Below are positions 1 through 8,239 of a DNA stretch of 64,000 bases, one piece after another. The notes below the pieces were generated by a model that was given only the letters and a program-made list of their open reading frames with translations, searched no databases and was not told the origin of the DNA. The stretch lies in the NCBI RefSeq assembly GCF_044142105.1, contig NZ_JBGTYM010000013.1, positions 40,919-104,918 of the forward strand. Reading direction: 5' to 3'. Position 1 is the first letter of the stretch; each line of letters opens with the position of its first letter. This stretch comes from Pseudogemmobacter sp044142105. GTDB taxonomy: Bacteria; Pseudomonadota; Alphaproteobacteria; Rhodobacterales; Rhodobacteraceae. The position numbers and the translations under genes are program-made.

Positions 1-1
1 G

Positions 2-148
2 GAAGGCGAGGCGCTGATCATGGGCGGCGTGGATGCGCTGGTGGCCCAGACCGCCTCGATCGAGCGGGCGGTGGGTGCGCTTGGCCTGTCGAAGATCGAG
101 TTCGAAGGTTCGGACAGTCTCGACAACCCGAATGCGGTCTTCCAGTAA
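2..148 (+). CDS. Imelysin-family iron-regulated protein, C-terminal end (partial)
   Basis: An open frame enters from the left edge and ends in TAA at 146-148. The 48 visible residues end in a serine-aspartate rich tail (SDSLDNPNAVFQ) of the kind that closes IrpA/imelysin-like periplasmic proteins, where a C-terminal helix pairs with a final EGSDSLDNP-like segment. A second imelysin-family gene lies 1.6 kb downstream, behind a di-heme oxidoreductase gene, which is a common arrangement for this family and supports the assignment. Imelysin proteins are exported and linked to iron uptake or iron-dependent redox chemistry; the substrate here is unknown. Only the last part of the gene is in the window. 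Confidence 0.7.
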   Translation, partial: EGEALIMGGVDALVAQTASIERAVGALGLSKIEFEGSDSLDNPNAVFQ

Positions 149-250
149 GGCAGACCGGCCCGGCTCTGCGGCATCATGGCCGCAGGCTGCATTTTCCGAT
201 TGAAATGGTCAGGAAATGAAGTAAGGAAGGGCGGCGAAAGGAGCCACACA

Positions 251-1783
251 ATGCTTCGCCGCCTTTCCTTTACCCTGCTTCTGGCGCTGCCCGCCCTGCC
301 GCTGGCCGCCGAAAGCCCCGCCCTGCAGCCGCTTGGCGACCCCCAGCTTGACGCCCTTCCCCGCACCAAGGCCGAAGAGGCCCGCATCGCCAAGGTTTTG
401 GCCCCCGCGGGCGATTTCTCGAAACCCGAAGCCTTCGAGGCCAAACCCGGTGGTGCGGCTTCGGTGCGGCGCACCGATACGGCGGATGCTTTTTCGCAGT
501 TCTCGGCCAATACGCCCCCCGAAGGCGAGATGAACTTCAAGCTCGGCAATGCGCTGTTCCGCAAGGCTTGGATTGCCGCGCCCTCTTCGACCAAGGCTTC
601 GGACGGGCTTGGGCCGTATTTCAACGCCCGCGCCTGTCAGGATTGCCATCTGAAGGATGGACGAGGCCATCCGCCCGAAGGGCCGGAAGACGGGCGAGTG
701 TCGATGTTCCTGCGCCTTTCCGTGCCGGGCGGTCCTTCGCCCGAGGGCATCGCCGACTGGCTCGCGACCCAACCCGACCCGATCTATGGCGGCCAGTTGC
801 AGGATCTGGCCAGTCCCGGCCTGGCTCCCGAGGGCAGGATGGAGATCAGCTATTCCGACCTGCCGGTCACCTTCCCGGATGGCACCTTGGTCACCCTGCG
901 GCAACCCACCTATGCCTTTTCGAACCCCGCGACTGGCGCCCCTGCCCCGGATTTGATGCTCTCGCCCCGGGTGGCGCCGCAGATGATTGGTCTGGGGCTG
1001 CTCGAGGCGATCCCCGCCGCCGATATCCTGGCCCATGCCGACCCTGAAGATGCCGATGGTGATGGCATCTCGGGCCGGGCGCAGGTGGTGCTCTCGGTCG
1101 AATTCGGCGTCCCGATGCTGGGACGGTTCGGACTGAAGGCAGGCGCCCCAACGATCAAGGAGCAGTCCGCCGGAGCGTTTTCCGGCGATATGGGCCTGTC
1201 GACCGCCCTGCATCCCGACCCCCATGGCGATTGCACCGCAGCGCAGACGGACTGCCGCGCCGGCGCCGTGGGGCAGGAAGACGGGGTGCGCGACGGGCTG
1301 GAAGTGGACCATCAAAGCCTTGATCTGGTGACCTTCTATTCACGCAATCTGGGCGTGCCGGAGCGGGTGAAGCTGGACGATCCGGCGGTGCTGCGCGGCA
1401 AGGCGGCCTTCTACGGGCTGAATTGCCAATCCTGCCATGTGCCGAAATTCGTGACCGCAAGGCTGAAGGGTCGGCCGGAACAGAGCTTCCAGTTGATCTG
1501 GCCCTATTCGGATCTTCTGCTGCATGACATGGGGCCCGGCTTGGCAGATGGCCGGCCCGAGGGCCGCGCCACCGGCAACGAATGGCGCACCGCACCGCTG
1601 TGGGGAATCGGGCTGACGAAACAGGTGTCGGCGCACAGCCAGTTCCTGCATGATGGCCGCGCCCGCGACCTGACCGAAGCGATCCTGTGGCATGGCGGCG
1701 AGGCCCAGGCCGCACGTGACGGCTTCATGGCCCTGCCCGCCCCCGACCGCGCCGATCTGGTCGCTTTCCTGGAGAGCCTGTGA
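251..1783 (+). CDS. Di-heme oxidoreductase (DHOR/DUF1111 family), exported
   Basis: 510 residues with a cleavable-looking signal peptide (hydrophobic stretch 6-18 ending LPLAAES). Two haem c sites are visible: C129-x-x-C132-H133 and C392-x-x-C395-H396. A calcium-site-like DPEDADGDGIS run lies near residue 265. This matches the di-haem putative thiol oxidoreductase/peroxidase family that travels with imelysin genes. The start at 251 is chosen because a good GAAAGGAG ribosome site ends 7 bases upstream and the signal peptide begins there; an in-frame upstream ATG at 176 would bury the signal. It follows the partial imelysin gene and its TGA overlaps the ATG of the next imelysin gene (TGATG), so translation is probably coupled. 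Likely periplasmic electron transfer or peroxide chemistry; the exact reaction is not known. Confidence 0.88.
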   Translation: MLRRLSFTLLLALPALPLAAESPALQPLGDPQLDALPRTKAEEARIAKVLAPAGDFSKPEAFEAKPGGAASVRRTDTADAFSQFSANTPPEGEMNFKLGNALFRKAWIAAPSSTKASDGLGPYFNARACQDCHLKDGRGHPPEGPEDGRVSMFLRLSVPGGPSPEGIADWLATQPDPIYGGQLQDLASPGLAPEGRMEISYSDLPVTFPDGTLVTLRQPTYAFSNPATGAPAPDLMLSPRVAPQMIGLGLLEAIPAADILAHADPEDADGDGISGRAQVVLSVEFGVPMLGRFGLKAGAPTIKEQSAGAFSGDMGLSTALHPDPHGDCTAAQTDCRAGAVGQEDGVRDGLEVDHQSLDLVTFYSRNLGVPERVKLDDPAVLRGKAAFYGLNCQSCHVPKFVTARLKGRPEQSFQLIWPYSDLLLHDMGPGLADGRPEGRATGNEWRTAPLWGIGLTKQVSAHSQFLHDGRARDLTEAILWHGGEAQAARDGFMALPAPDRADLVAFLESL

Positions 1784-2757
1784 TGCGTCTTCTTACCCCT
1801 CTCGCCGCGCTTGCCTTGCTGGCCGGTCCTGTCCTTGCCGACTATCCGCAGGCGGTGAAGGACCGGCTTCTGCCCGGCTATGCGGTCTTTGATGCCGCCG
1901 CGGCCGCGCTGGCGGCCAAAGCCGCGCAGACCTGCGACCCCGCCGCGCTGGCCGAACCCTTCAATGCCGCCTGGGATGCCTGGCTTGAGGTCGGTTGGCT
2001 GCGCATCGGCCCGGCCGAGGATGAGGGGCGCGCTTTGGCGATCAGCTTCTGGCCCGATCCCAAGGGGCTGGGGGCGAAGGCGCAAAAGGCCCTCCTGGCG
2101 GGCGACCGCGCCCTGCTGGCGCCGGAAGCCTTTGCCGAACAATCGGTTGCGGCGCGCGGCTTCTTTGGTCTCGAACGCCTGCTCTATCCCGCCGAGCCCC
2201 CGGCGCAGGAGACCTGCCCGCTGATCCGGGCCACGGCCGCTGACCTGGCGCGGATGGCGGCCGAGATCGATGCCGCCTGGATGGGCGGCTATGCCGACGT
2301 GCTCTTGACCGCCGGAGAGCCCGGAAACACCACTTTCCTTTCGCGGCCAGAAGTGCGGCAGGCGCTGTTCACCCAGATCGCCACGGCTCTGGAAACGCTC
2401 AAGGACCTGCGCGTCGGTCGGCCGATGGGCACGTTCGACAAGCCGCGTCCGGACCTGGCGGAGGCGAAGGCCTCGGGGCGGTCGGCGCGCAATGTGCTGC
2501 TGACGTTGGTGGCGCTGCGCCACATGACCGAAGTGCTGACCCCGGACGCGCCGCAGACCCTGGCCGCCTTTGACCGATCGATCCTGCTGGCGCGCAGCCT
2601 GAAAGATCCGACCTTTGACGGCGCAGCCAGCCCGGGCGGCTGGCTCAAACTGCAAATCCTGCAACAATCTATTGATTTCATTCGGCAAAAAGCGCTGGAC
2701 GAATTGGCGCGCGAGCTGGATGTGGATCTTGGCTTCAACGCAGCGGATGGGGACTGA
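1783..2757 (+). CDS. Imelysin-family protein, exported
   Basis: 324 residues starting MRLLTPLAAL, with a signal peptide ending near VLAD. The family block RIGPAEDEGRALAISFWPDPKG (quoted here only in part: GPAEDEGRALAISFWPD) and a GLERLLY block, where the GxHAIE-type motif usually sits, are visible. The protein is of normal length for the shorter imelysin branch. The ATG at 1783 overlaps the TGA of the di-haem gene; a GTG two codon-phases earlier at 1780 is less likely. Its own TGA is one base from the next ATG. Imelysin-like proteins are bilobal helical periplasmic proteins tied to iron; no catalytic role can be read from the sequence. Confidence 0.82.
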   Translation: MRLLTPLAALALLAGPVLADYPQAVKDRLLPGYAVFDAAAAALAAKAAQTCDPAALAEPFNAAWDAWLEVGWLRIGPAEDEGRALAISFWPDPKGLGAKAQKALLAGDRALLAPEAFAEQSVAARGFFGLERLLYPAEPPAQETCPLIRATAADLARMAAEIDAAWMGGYADVLLTAGEPGNTTFLSRPEVRQALFTQIATALETLKDLRVGRPMGTFDKPRPDLAEAKASGRSARNVLLTLVALRHMTEVLTPDAPQTLAAFDRSILLARSLKDPTFDGAASPGGWLKLQILQQSIDFIRQKALDELARELDVDLGFNAADGD

Positions 2758-2758
2758 C

Positions 2759-3814
2759 ATGGCAACGCGACGCGGGTTTCTGGCCGGGCTGGCGGCGCTG
2801 ACTTTGCCGGTGCCAACCTGGGCGGATGCAGGCAGCCCCAAGTATCTCTCCGCCGGAAAGATAGGTGAGAGCTTCGTCCTTTATGGAATTGATAGCGAAG
2901 GAAAATCTCTCTTCTCCCTGCCGCTTCCCGCCCGCGGCCACGCCGCATCGGCCCATCCCTCGCGTCCTCTGGCCGTCGCCTTCGCCCGCCGTCCCGGCAC
3001 TTTCGCGCTGGTGCTGGATTGCCGGACAGGTGAGATCGCGCACCGGCTGACCCCGCCCGAGGGCCGCCAGTTCAACGGCCATGGTGCCTTTTCCGACGAT
3101 GGCAGCCTGCTGATGACCAGCGAAGTTGTCGCCGAAGGCTCGGCCGGCCGCGTGGGGCTGTGGGAGACCAAGGGCTTCACCCGGATCGGCGAATGGGACA
3201 GCCATGGCGTCGGTCCACATGACATCAAGCGCCTGCCTGACGGACGTATCGTCATCGCCAATGGCGGCATCCAGACCGATCCGAGCGACCGCACCAAACT
3301 GAACCTGCCGGACATGCGCCCCAATCTGGCGCTGCTGTCGGCGGATGGCGCGCTGCTCGATCTGGCGGAACTGCCAGATGAGCTGCACCAGAACTCGATC
3401 CGCCACCTTGCTCTGGCCGGAAGCAGCGTGGCCTTTGCCATGCAATGGGAGGGCGACGCGGCCGATCCCGTCCCGCTTCTGGGCCTCTGGACGCCCGGCG
3501 CGGCGCCTATTCTCTGTCAGGCGGCGGATGCCGAGATGTTCACGATGCAGGGCTATGCCGGCTCGATCGCCTGCGCGGGCGGGATGGTGGCGCTGACCTC
3601 GCCCAAGGGCGGGGCGGTGATGCTTTTCGCCGAGGATGGCCAGTATCTTGCCACCCATCGCCGCGCCGATCTGGCGGGCGTTGCGCCCTTGGGAGATGCG
3701 TTCATGGCCACCGACGGCGCGGGCGGGCTGTGGCGGGCGGATGCCGAGACGCTGACCCCGCTGTCGCAGGAAAGCGTTGCCTGGGACAATCATCTTGTCC
3801 CTGTCGGGGTCTGA
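2759..3814 (+). CDS. DUF1513 domain protein, Tat-exported beta-propeller
   Basis: 351 residues beginning MATRRGFLAGLAALTLP, a twin-arginine signal, so export in folded form is expected. The body is rich in GHG, DGRIVIANGG and similar short beta-strand repeats typical of the DUF1513 WD40-like propeller. It starts one base after the stop of the imelysin gene and closes the operon. The same order imelysin / di-haem oxidoreductase / imelysin / DUF1513 is widespread in proteobacteria, so these proteins probably work together in the periplasm. Function is unknown. Confidence 0.82.
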   Translation: MATRRGFLAGLAALTLPVPTWADAGSPKYLSAGKIGESFVLYGIDSEGKSLFSLPLPARGHAASAHPSRPLAVAFARRPGTFALVLDCRTGEIAHRLTPPEGRQFNGHGAFSDDGSLLMTSEVVAEGSAGRVGLWETKGFTRIGEWDSHGVGPHDIKRLPDGRIVIANGGIQTDPSDRTKLNLPDMRPNLALLSADGALLDLAELPDELHQNSIRHLALAGSSVAFAMQWEGDAADPVPLLGLWTPGAAPILCQAADAEMFTMQGYAGSIACAGGMVALTSPKGGAVMLFAEDGQYLATHRRADLAGVAPLGDAFMATDGAGGLWRADAETLTPLSQESVAWDNHLVPVGV

Positions 3815-3891
3815 GCCCTTCGTCCTGGCACAAATAGCCCATGCGGGTCCGAGGGCGCCCTCCCCCGGATGTGGCGCTCGGGCGCTACGCC

Positions 3892-4968
3892 TCAGACTTC
3901 GACCGCGATCTTGCCCATCGGGTTCGAGCAACAGGCCAGGATATAGCCGGCGGCGATATCCTCGTCGCTGATGCCGCCATTATGGACCATATGCACGTCG
4001 CCCGCGGTCTTCTTGACCTTGCAGGTGCCGCAAAGGCCGAAATTGCAGCCCGAAGGGATGTTCAGACCAGACCGTTTCGCCACCGCCAGCACCGTGTCGG
4101 TTTCCTCGCAGCGCGTGGTGACGCCCGAGGTCGCGAAGGTGATCTCGGCCCGCGCGCCTTCGACCGGGGCGACATCGTCGATCACCGGGGCCTCGGCTTC
4201 GGTCTTCACTGGCGCGCCGAAGCTTTCCTGATGATAGCGGTCCATGTCATAGCCCAGCGAGACCAGCATCTCTCGGACCGATTGCATGAAGGGTTCGGGG
4301 CCGCAGCAGAACACTTCGCGCTCAAGGTAGTCAGGCGCCATAAGGCCCAGCATGATCTGGCTCAGGCGGCCCAGATACCCCGGCCAGGACCGGAAGGGAT
4401 CGGGCTCTTCGACGGTGAAGCGCAGCTTCAGGCCGGGGACGCGATTGGCGAATTGCTCAAGCCTTTCGCGGAAGATGATTTCCGAGGGCCGCCGCGCGGC
4501 ATGGACGAAGGTGATGTCGGGCATCTCGCCCGAATCCCAGGCCCAGGTTGTCATCGACATCATCGGCGTAATGCCCGAGCCAGCGGAAATGAACAGATAT
4601 TTCGCGGCCTTGTGGCGATGGAAGGAGAAGATTCCCGATGGCCCATAGGCCTTGATCTTCATGCCTGGCTTCAGATGGTCTAGCATCCAGCGCGTGCCCT
4701 CGCTGGTCGACTGCGCCTTGACCGTAATCGAGATCGACAGCGGGCGCGAAGGCGAGGAGGAGATCGTGTAGGTGCGCTGGATCGGCCCGCCCTTCACCGG
4801 CAGTTCCAGCGTGACGAACTGGCCGGGTTGGTAGTCGAACCAGGCGCCCGAGGGCGCGCGGAACGTGAAGGAGGCGGTGTCGCCGTTTTCCGGCACTATC
4901 ATCGCGCATTCCAGAAGCTCGCTGTCGTTCCAGGGTTCGGCCGACCAGTTCATCCTTTGCTTGGGCAT
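3892..4968 (-). CDS. gbcB: Reductase component of Rieske demethylase, GbcB-like
   Basis: 358 residues. Order: FAD-binding ferredoxin-reductase domain (1-120, with the flavin motif RTYTISS near residue 66), NAD(P)H domain (120-235, with GSGITPMMSM and the CCGPEPFM motif), then a plant-type 2Fe-2S ferredoxin domain at the C-terminus with CNFGLCGTC and a final Cys pair. This is the layout of the electron-transfer partner of glycine betaine (or stachydrine) demethylases. It starts 4 bases after the stop of gbcA on the same strand. Electrons pass NAD(P)H to FAD to 2Fe-2S to the Rieske oxygenase. The substrate of the pair is inferred from family resemblance only. Confidence 0.85.
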   Translation of the reverse strand: MPKQRMNWSAEPWNDSELLECAMIVPENGDTASFTFRAPSGAWFDYQPGQFVTLELPVKGGPIQRTYTISSSPSRPLSISITVKAQSTSEGTRWMLDHLKPGMKIKAYGPSGIFSFHRHKAAKYLFISAGSGITPMMSMTTWAWDSGEMPDITFVHAARRPSEIIFRERLEQFANRVPGLKLRFTVEEPDPFRSWPGYLGRLSQIMLGLMAPDYLEREVFCCGPEPFMQSVREMLVSLGYDMDRYHQESFGAPVKTEAEAPVIDDVAPVEGARAEITFATSGVTTRCEETDTVLAVAKRSGLNIPSGCNFGLCGTCKVKKTAGDVHMVHNGGISDEDIAAGYILACCSNPMGKIAVEV

Positions 4969-4972
4969 GGGA

Positions 4973-6211
4973 TCACTCCGCCGCCATCGCGGGGCGGGGC
5001 GACAGGCGCCCTTCCATCAGCCGGCAGTACCAGTCGACGAACTGCACCACGCCCTCTTCCTGGATCATCGAATAGGGGCCGGGTTCATAGGCGGGCGACA
5101 GGATGCCCTTCTGGTTTTCCTCGACCACCAGACGATCCTCGTCATTGGTGTTCAGCCAGACGCGGGTCAGGGTTTCGAGGTCGTAATCCTTGCCTTCAAC
5201 CGCGTCCTTGTGGACCAGCCATTTCGTAGTCACCTGAGTTTCGGTCGCGCTGATCGGGAGAACGCGGAAGACGATGGCATGATCACCGAGGAAGTGGTTC
5301 CAGGTGTTCGGGTAATGGAAGAACAGCAGGCTGCCCGCATCGTTAAAGGGCATGGCGCCCATGCGCTTGGCCACCGCCGCTTTGGTGCTCATCGTGTAGC
5401 TTTCGGCATTGTTCAGCAGGGGAATCCGCGCCAGGCGCCATTGCGAGGTCGGGTGCATCACGAAGCGCGAAGGCAGGCCAGCCCCTTCGCAGCGGGTCCA
5501 GTGGGCCAGGATCTCGTCGCTGGCCGAATGCGGGCCGTCCATCGCGCCAATCTTCGGGTTGTCCGAGAAGGTGCGGCACAGCGAAGGGTGCGAGCCGCCG
5601 CAATGATAGCATTCGCGATTGTTCTCGATCACCAGCTTCCAGTTGCCGTTTTCCACGATGCTTGAGGAGAAGGCGACCTTGGCATCCTTCAGCCCCGAGG
5701 GCGCAAGGTAAGACATCAGCGGCTTGGCCAGTTCGGCGATGGGCGGCGGCACATCGGCCAGACAGACAAAGACCATCCCGCCCAGATCGACGCAATGGAC
5801 CTTCTTCAAGCCGAACTTTCCGGCATCGAAGCCTTCGCCCATGTCGCGGGCATATTGCAGCTTGCCGTCAAGGTCATAGGTCCACTGGTGGTAGGGACAG
5901 ACGAGTTTGGGTGTATGGCCATGGTCCTTGGAACAGAGGCGCTGGCCGCGATGGCGGCAGACATTGTGGAAGGCGCGGATCACACTGTCATTGCCGCGCG
6001 TGATCACCACCGGATAGGCGCCGACCTGAAGCGTGGCATAGGCGCCGGGGCGGTCCAGCTCGCAGGCCGGGATGGCGAAAAGCCATTCGCGGTAGAAGAC
6101 ATGCTCCAGATCGGCGGCATAGGTGCCCTCGTCGCAATACAGCGCGCGGGAGAGAGAGAAATTCGGCTGGCGGGCAGCAAGCTCGGCGGCAATTTCGGGC
6201 TGGCTCAACAT
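4973..6211 (-). CDS. gbcA: Rieske aromatic-ring-hydroxylating-type oxygenase, GbcA-like demethylase
   Basis: 412 residues. The Rieske cluster is C85-x-H87 and C105-x-x-H108 (CRHRGQ and CPYHQW). The non-haem iron site follows in NRECYHCGGSHP with H203 and H208. This architecture and the adjacent reductase match glycine betaine demethylase GbcA, which removes one N-methyl group as formaldehyde to give dimethylglycine, using O2. Related enzymes act on stachydrine or carnitine. A cobalamin riboswitch lies on the same strand 130 bases upstream and reads into this gene, which is unusual and points to B12-dependent control. The start ATG at 6211 has a weak AGAGGT site 8 bases before it. Confidence 0.85.
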   Translation of the reverse strand: MLSQPEIAAELAARQPNFSLSRALYCDEGTYAADLEHVFYREWLFAIPACELDRPGAYATLQVGAYPVVITRGNDSVIRAFHNVCRHRGQRLCSKDHGHTPKLVCPYHQWTYDLDGKLQYARDMGEGFDAGKFGLKKVHCVDLGGMVFVCLADVPPPIAELAKPLMSYLAPSGLKDAKVAFSSSIVENGNWKLVIENNRECYHCGGSHPSLCRTFSDNPKIGAMDGPHSASDEILAHWTRCEGAGLPSRFVMHPTSQWRLARIPLLNNAESYTMSTKAAVAKRMGAMPFNDAGSLLFFHYPNTWNHFLGDHAIVFRVLPISATETQVTTKWLVHKDAVEGKDYDLETLTRVWLNTNDEDRLVVEENQKGILSPAYEPGPYSMIQEEGVVQFVDWYCRLMEGRLSPRPAMAAE

Positions 6212-6339
6212 GGATTAGACCTCTGGACTGGCAGGGCTTTTTCGGAGTGCTGACGGGCAATGGGACGAAGGCGGCGAGCGCGCTTCTGAGGGAAACGCCC
6301 GGCCCATCGCCCGCACCGCCGCCCGCGGCTTGACGTCTG

Positions 6340-6516
6340 CTGCAAGGCTGGTTTCCGGGCTGCGGGCCATGGGCCTTGCGGCCCGGGCGCGGCGCCTTCC
6401 CGGGGCTCCCTTTCCCCAGTGGCGATTGCCGCGCCCCTGTCCCGTCACCGTTGCGGGGGCAGCGCCGGTCTTGCACCGGCTTCCCAATTCTCCGCTGTCG
6501 CCAGCGGCACCTTGCA
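6340..6516 (-). ncRNA. Cobalamin riboswitch upstream of gbcA
   Basis: Reading the minus strand from 6516, the hallmark blocks occur in order: AAGGTGCC entry, GGGAAGCCGGTGCAAGACC core, GCTGCCCCCGCAACGGTGA (B12 box), CACTGGGG, GGGAAGGCGC, and the closing CCCGGAAACCAGCCTTG. These are the conserved elements of the AdoCbl aptamer. Downstream, minus-strand GGGCGATGGG (6303-6312) can pair with CCCATTGCCC (6255-6264), a candidate expression-platform stem before the gbcA start at 6211. No other minus-strand gene lies between, so gbcAB is the target. Confidence 0.9.
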
Positions 6517-6614
6517 GGGTTCAATCTATGTCAGGAGCGACGAGCCCGCAGCGCGACGGCGACATTCGCCCGTCGCTTTCCGACAGGACCCCTCGCGGCG
6601 CGCGGAATCCCCGC

Positions 6615-7775
6615 CTACAACAGCCCCCGATGCGAGAGGTTTTCCATCAGCGCGCGCAGGCCGAAGCTCCAGGGCGCGATGCGGTCGCTGGGCTGGACCT
6701 CGTTCACCAGGCGGCCAAGTTCGGGGCATGAAATCTCGACCCGGTCGCCCCAATGATGGGTGAAGCCCTGGCCCTTGCCGTCGCGGTCCTGCACCGGAGC
6801 GAACATGGTGCCCAGGAACAGCATGACGCCGTCGGGATATTGATGGTTCAGGTTCAGGGTCTGTTCGGCGATGTCGGCCGGCGGGCGCGAGATCTGACTC
6901 ATATCGGAACTGGCCTGCAGGATGAAGCCATCCTCACCCTCGACCTTGAGCGTCAGTTTCAGGCTTTCTAGCCGCTCGCGTGGGAAATCGGGGGTGAAGA
7001 GGCGCAGGAAGGGGCCAATGGCGCAGGCTCCGTTATTGTCCTTGGCCTTGCCAAGAAGCAGGGCCGAGCGCCCCTCGACATCACGCAGGTTCACGTCATT
7101 GCCAAGCGCCGCGCCGCAGATGATCCCACGCGAGTTGATCGCCAGCACGACCTCGGGTTCGGGGTTGTTCCAGACCGAGGCCGGATGGACGCCGATCTGC
7201 GCGCCGCTTCCCAGGGAAGACATCGGCGGAGCCTTGGTGAATATCTCTGCATCGGCGCCGATGCCGACCTCAAGGTATTGCGACCAGAGCCCGGCCTTTT
7301 GCAGATGCGCCTTGACCTCGGCCGCCTTGGCGCTGCCCGGCACCACGCCACGCAGGTTTCCACCCAGGATTTCGGCCAGTTCGCCGCGCAGGGCCTCGGC
7401 CCGGGCGGGTTCTCCTTTGGCACGTTCTTCGATCACGCGCTCGATCATCGAGCCCGCGAAGGTGACGCCCGCAGCTTTGACCGGCTGGAGATCGCAGGGG
7501 GCAAGCAGCCGACCGACAGGGCCTTCATTTCCGCCTTGGGCCAGGAACTCGTCCAACTCGCCAAGGAGGGGGAAATCGTCTTCAAGATCTTCGGTAAGAA
7601 ACTCGCGCTCAAGCAGGCCCGCGACCGTCGGCGAGACACGGGACAGGTCAAAAACCTGACCGCGCCGCACAAGGATCGGGCAAGGCCCGCCCGAGGCCTG
7701 CGCCCAGACGCGGCCGAGCAGAAGCGCAGTAGGGTCTGCGGGAAGGATATCCGCCGCGCCAAGCCTGATCTGCAT
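6615..7775 (-). CDS. Fumarylacetoacetate hydrolase (FAH) family protein
   Basis: 386 residues. The C-terminal half carries the FAH fold signature: EPEVVLAINSRG, GAALGNDVNLRDVEG, then KAKDNNGACAIGP and GVMLFLGTMFAP. The first two blocks supply acidic metal ligands in this family. The long N-terminal region (about 1-130) resembles the branch that includes 2-keto-3-deoxy-sugar-acid dehydratases, so either hydrolysis or dehydration of a 2-keto acid is possible. It ends about 100 bases before the riboswitch and is not obviously under its control, because it lies upstream of the aptamer on the same strand. Substrate unknown. Confidence 0.75.
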   Translation of the reverse strand: MQIRLGAADILPADPTALLLGRVWAQASGGPCPILVRRGQVFDLSRVSPTVAGLLEREFLTEDLEDDFPLLGELDEFLAQGGNEGPVGRLLAPCDLQPVKAAGVTFAGSMIERVIEERAKGEPARAEALRGELAEILGGNLRGVVPGSAKAAEVKAHLQKAGLWSQYLEVGIGADAEIFTKAPPMSSLGSGAQIGVHPASVWNNPEPEVVLAINSRGIICGAALGNDVNLRDVEGRSALLLGKAKDNNGACAIGPFLRLFTPDFPRERLESLKLTLKVEGEDGFILQASSDMSQISRPPADIAEQTLNLNHQYPDGVMLFLGTMFAPVQDRDGKGQGFTHHWGDRVEISCPELGRLVNEVQPSDRIAPWSFGLRALMENLSHRGLL

Positions 7776-8239
7776 CGCCCTGCCCCTTTGTTGCCCGGCA
7801 CGGCCAGACCGCCGCGCGCCATGGCCTCAGTGATGGGGCGTTGGGGCAGCTTGAGCAACAGTGGAAACGTCAAGCCCGCGTGAGAAGGCCGATAGAAAAG
7901 CCCTGTCCGCGGCCGACCGCCGCAGCAAAAGACCTAGATCAACAAAAGCGCAAAGGTGCCAGACAGGATCACAACGAAGACGGCAAGACCGACATAATCG
8001 GCGCGGCTGGGTTCACTGTTGCGAAACAGACGGTTCATCTCGGACCTCGGACTGCGGCCACCGCAGCGGTGGCCTTTCTGGACGCGAGCCTGGCAGCGGC
8101 GGCGCATCCCGGTTTCGGTTCGTGGGCGACTCGTTATGCTGATTTATCTACCAACTATATCGTTATTATGCACCCAAAATCTTTTCCCACGCGCCCTTGC
8201 CCCGGTGGAACAGCGTCACCTTGCGGCGCGGAGACGTGG
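7776..8239. other. Intergenic region around the 34-residue ORF
   Basis: Apart from the small membrane ORF (7934-8038), this stretch has a GGCCACCGC-AGC-GGTGGCC-like inverted repeat near 8055-8075 and an AT-richer segment around 8135-8175. The repeat could be a terminator of the upstream minus-strand gene. Nothing else recognisable. Confidence 0.4.
7934..8038 (-). CDS. Small single-span membrane protein, 34 residues (hypothetical)
   Basis: A short minus-strand frame begins MNRLFRNSEPSRADYVG and runs into a hydrophobic helix (LAVFVVILSGTFALLLI) before TAG. The pattern of a charged, polar N-terminus and one membrane span is that of many small bacterial membrane proteins. The ribosome site is only a weak GAGG. 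It sits between the FAH gene and the alpha/beta hydrolase gene, on the same strand as both. There is no family match I can name. Confidence 0.4.
   Translation of the reverse strand: MNRLFRNSEPSRADYVGLAVFVVILSGTFALLLI

Noticed and set aside
209..1315. Long open frame antisense to the di-haem oxidoreductase gene
   Set aside because: GC-rich third positions create long antisense frames throughout this window; this one has no family features, and the plus-strand frame has a signal peptide and two haem motifs.
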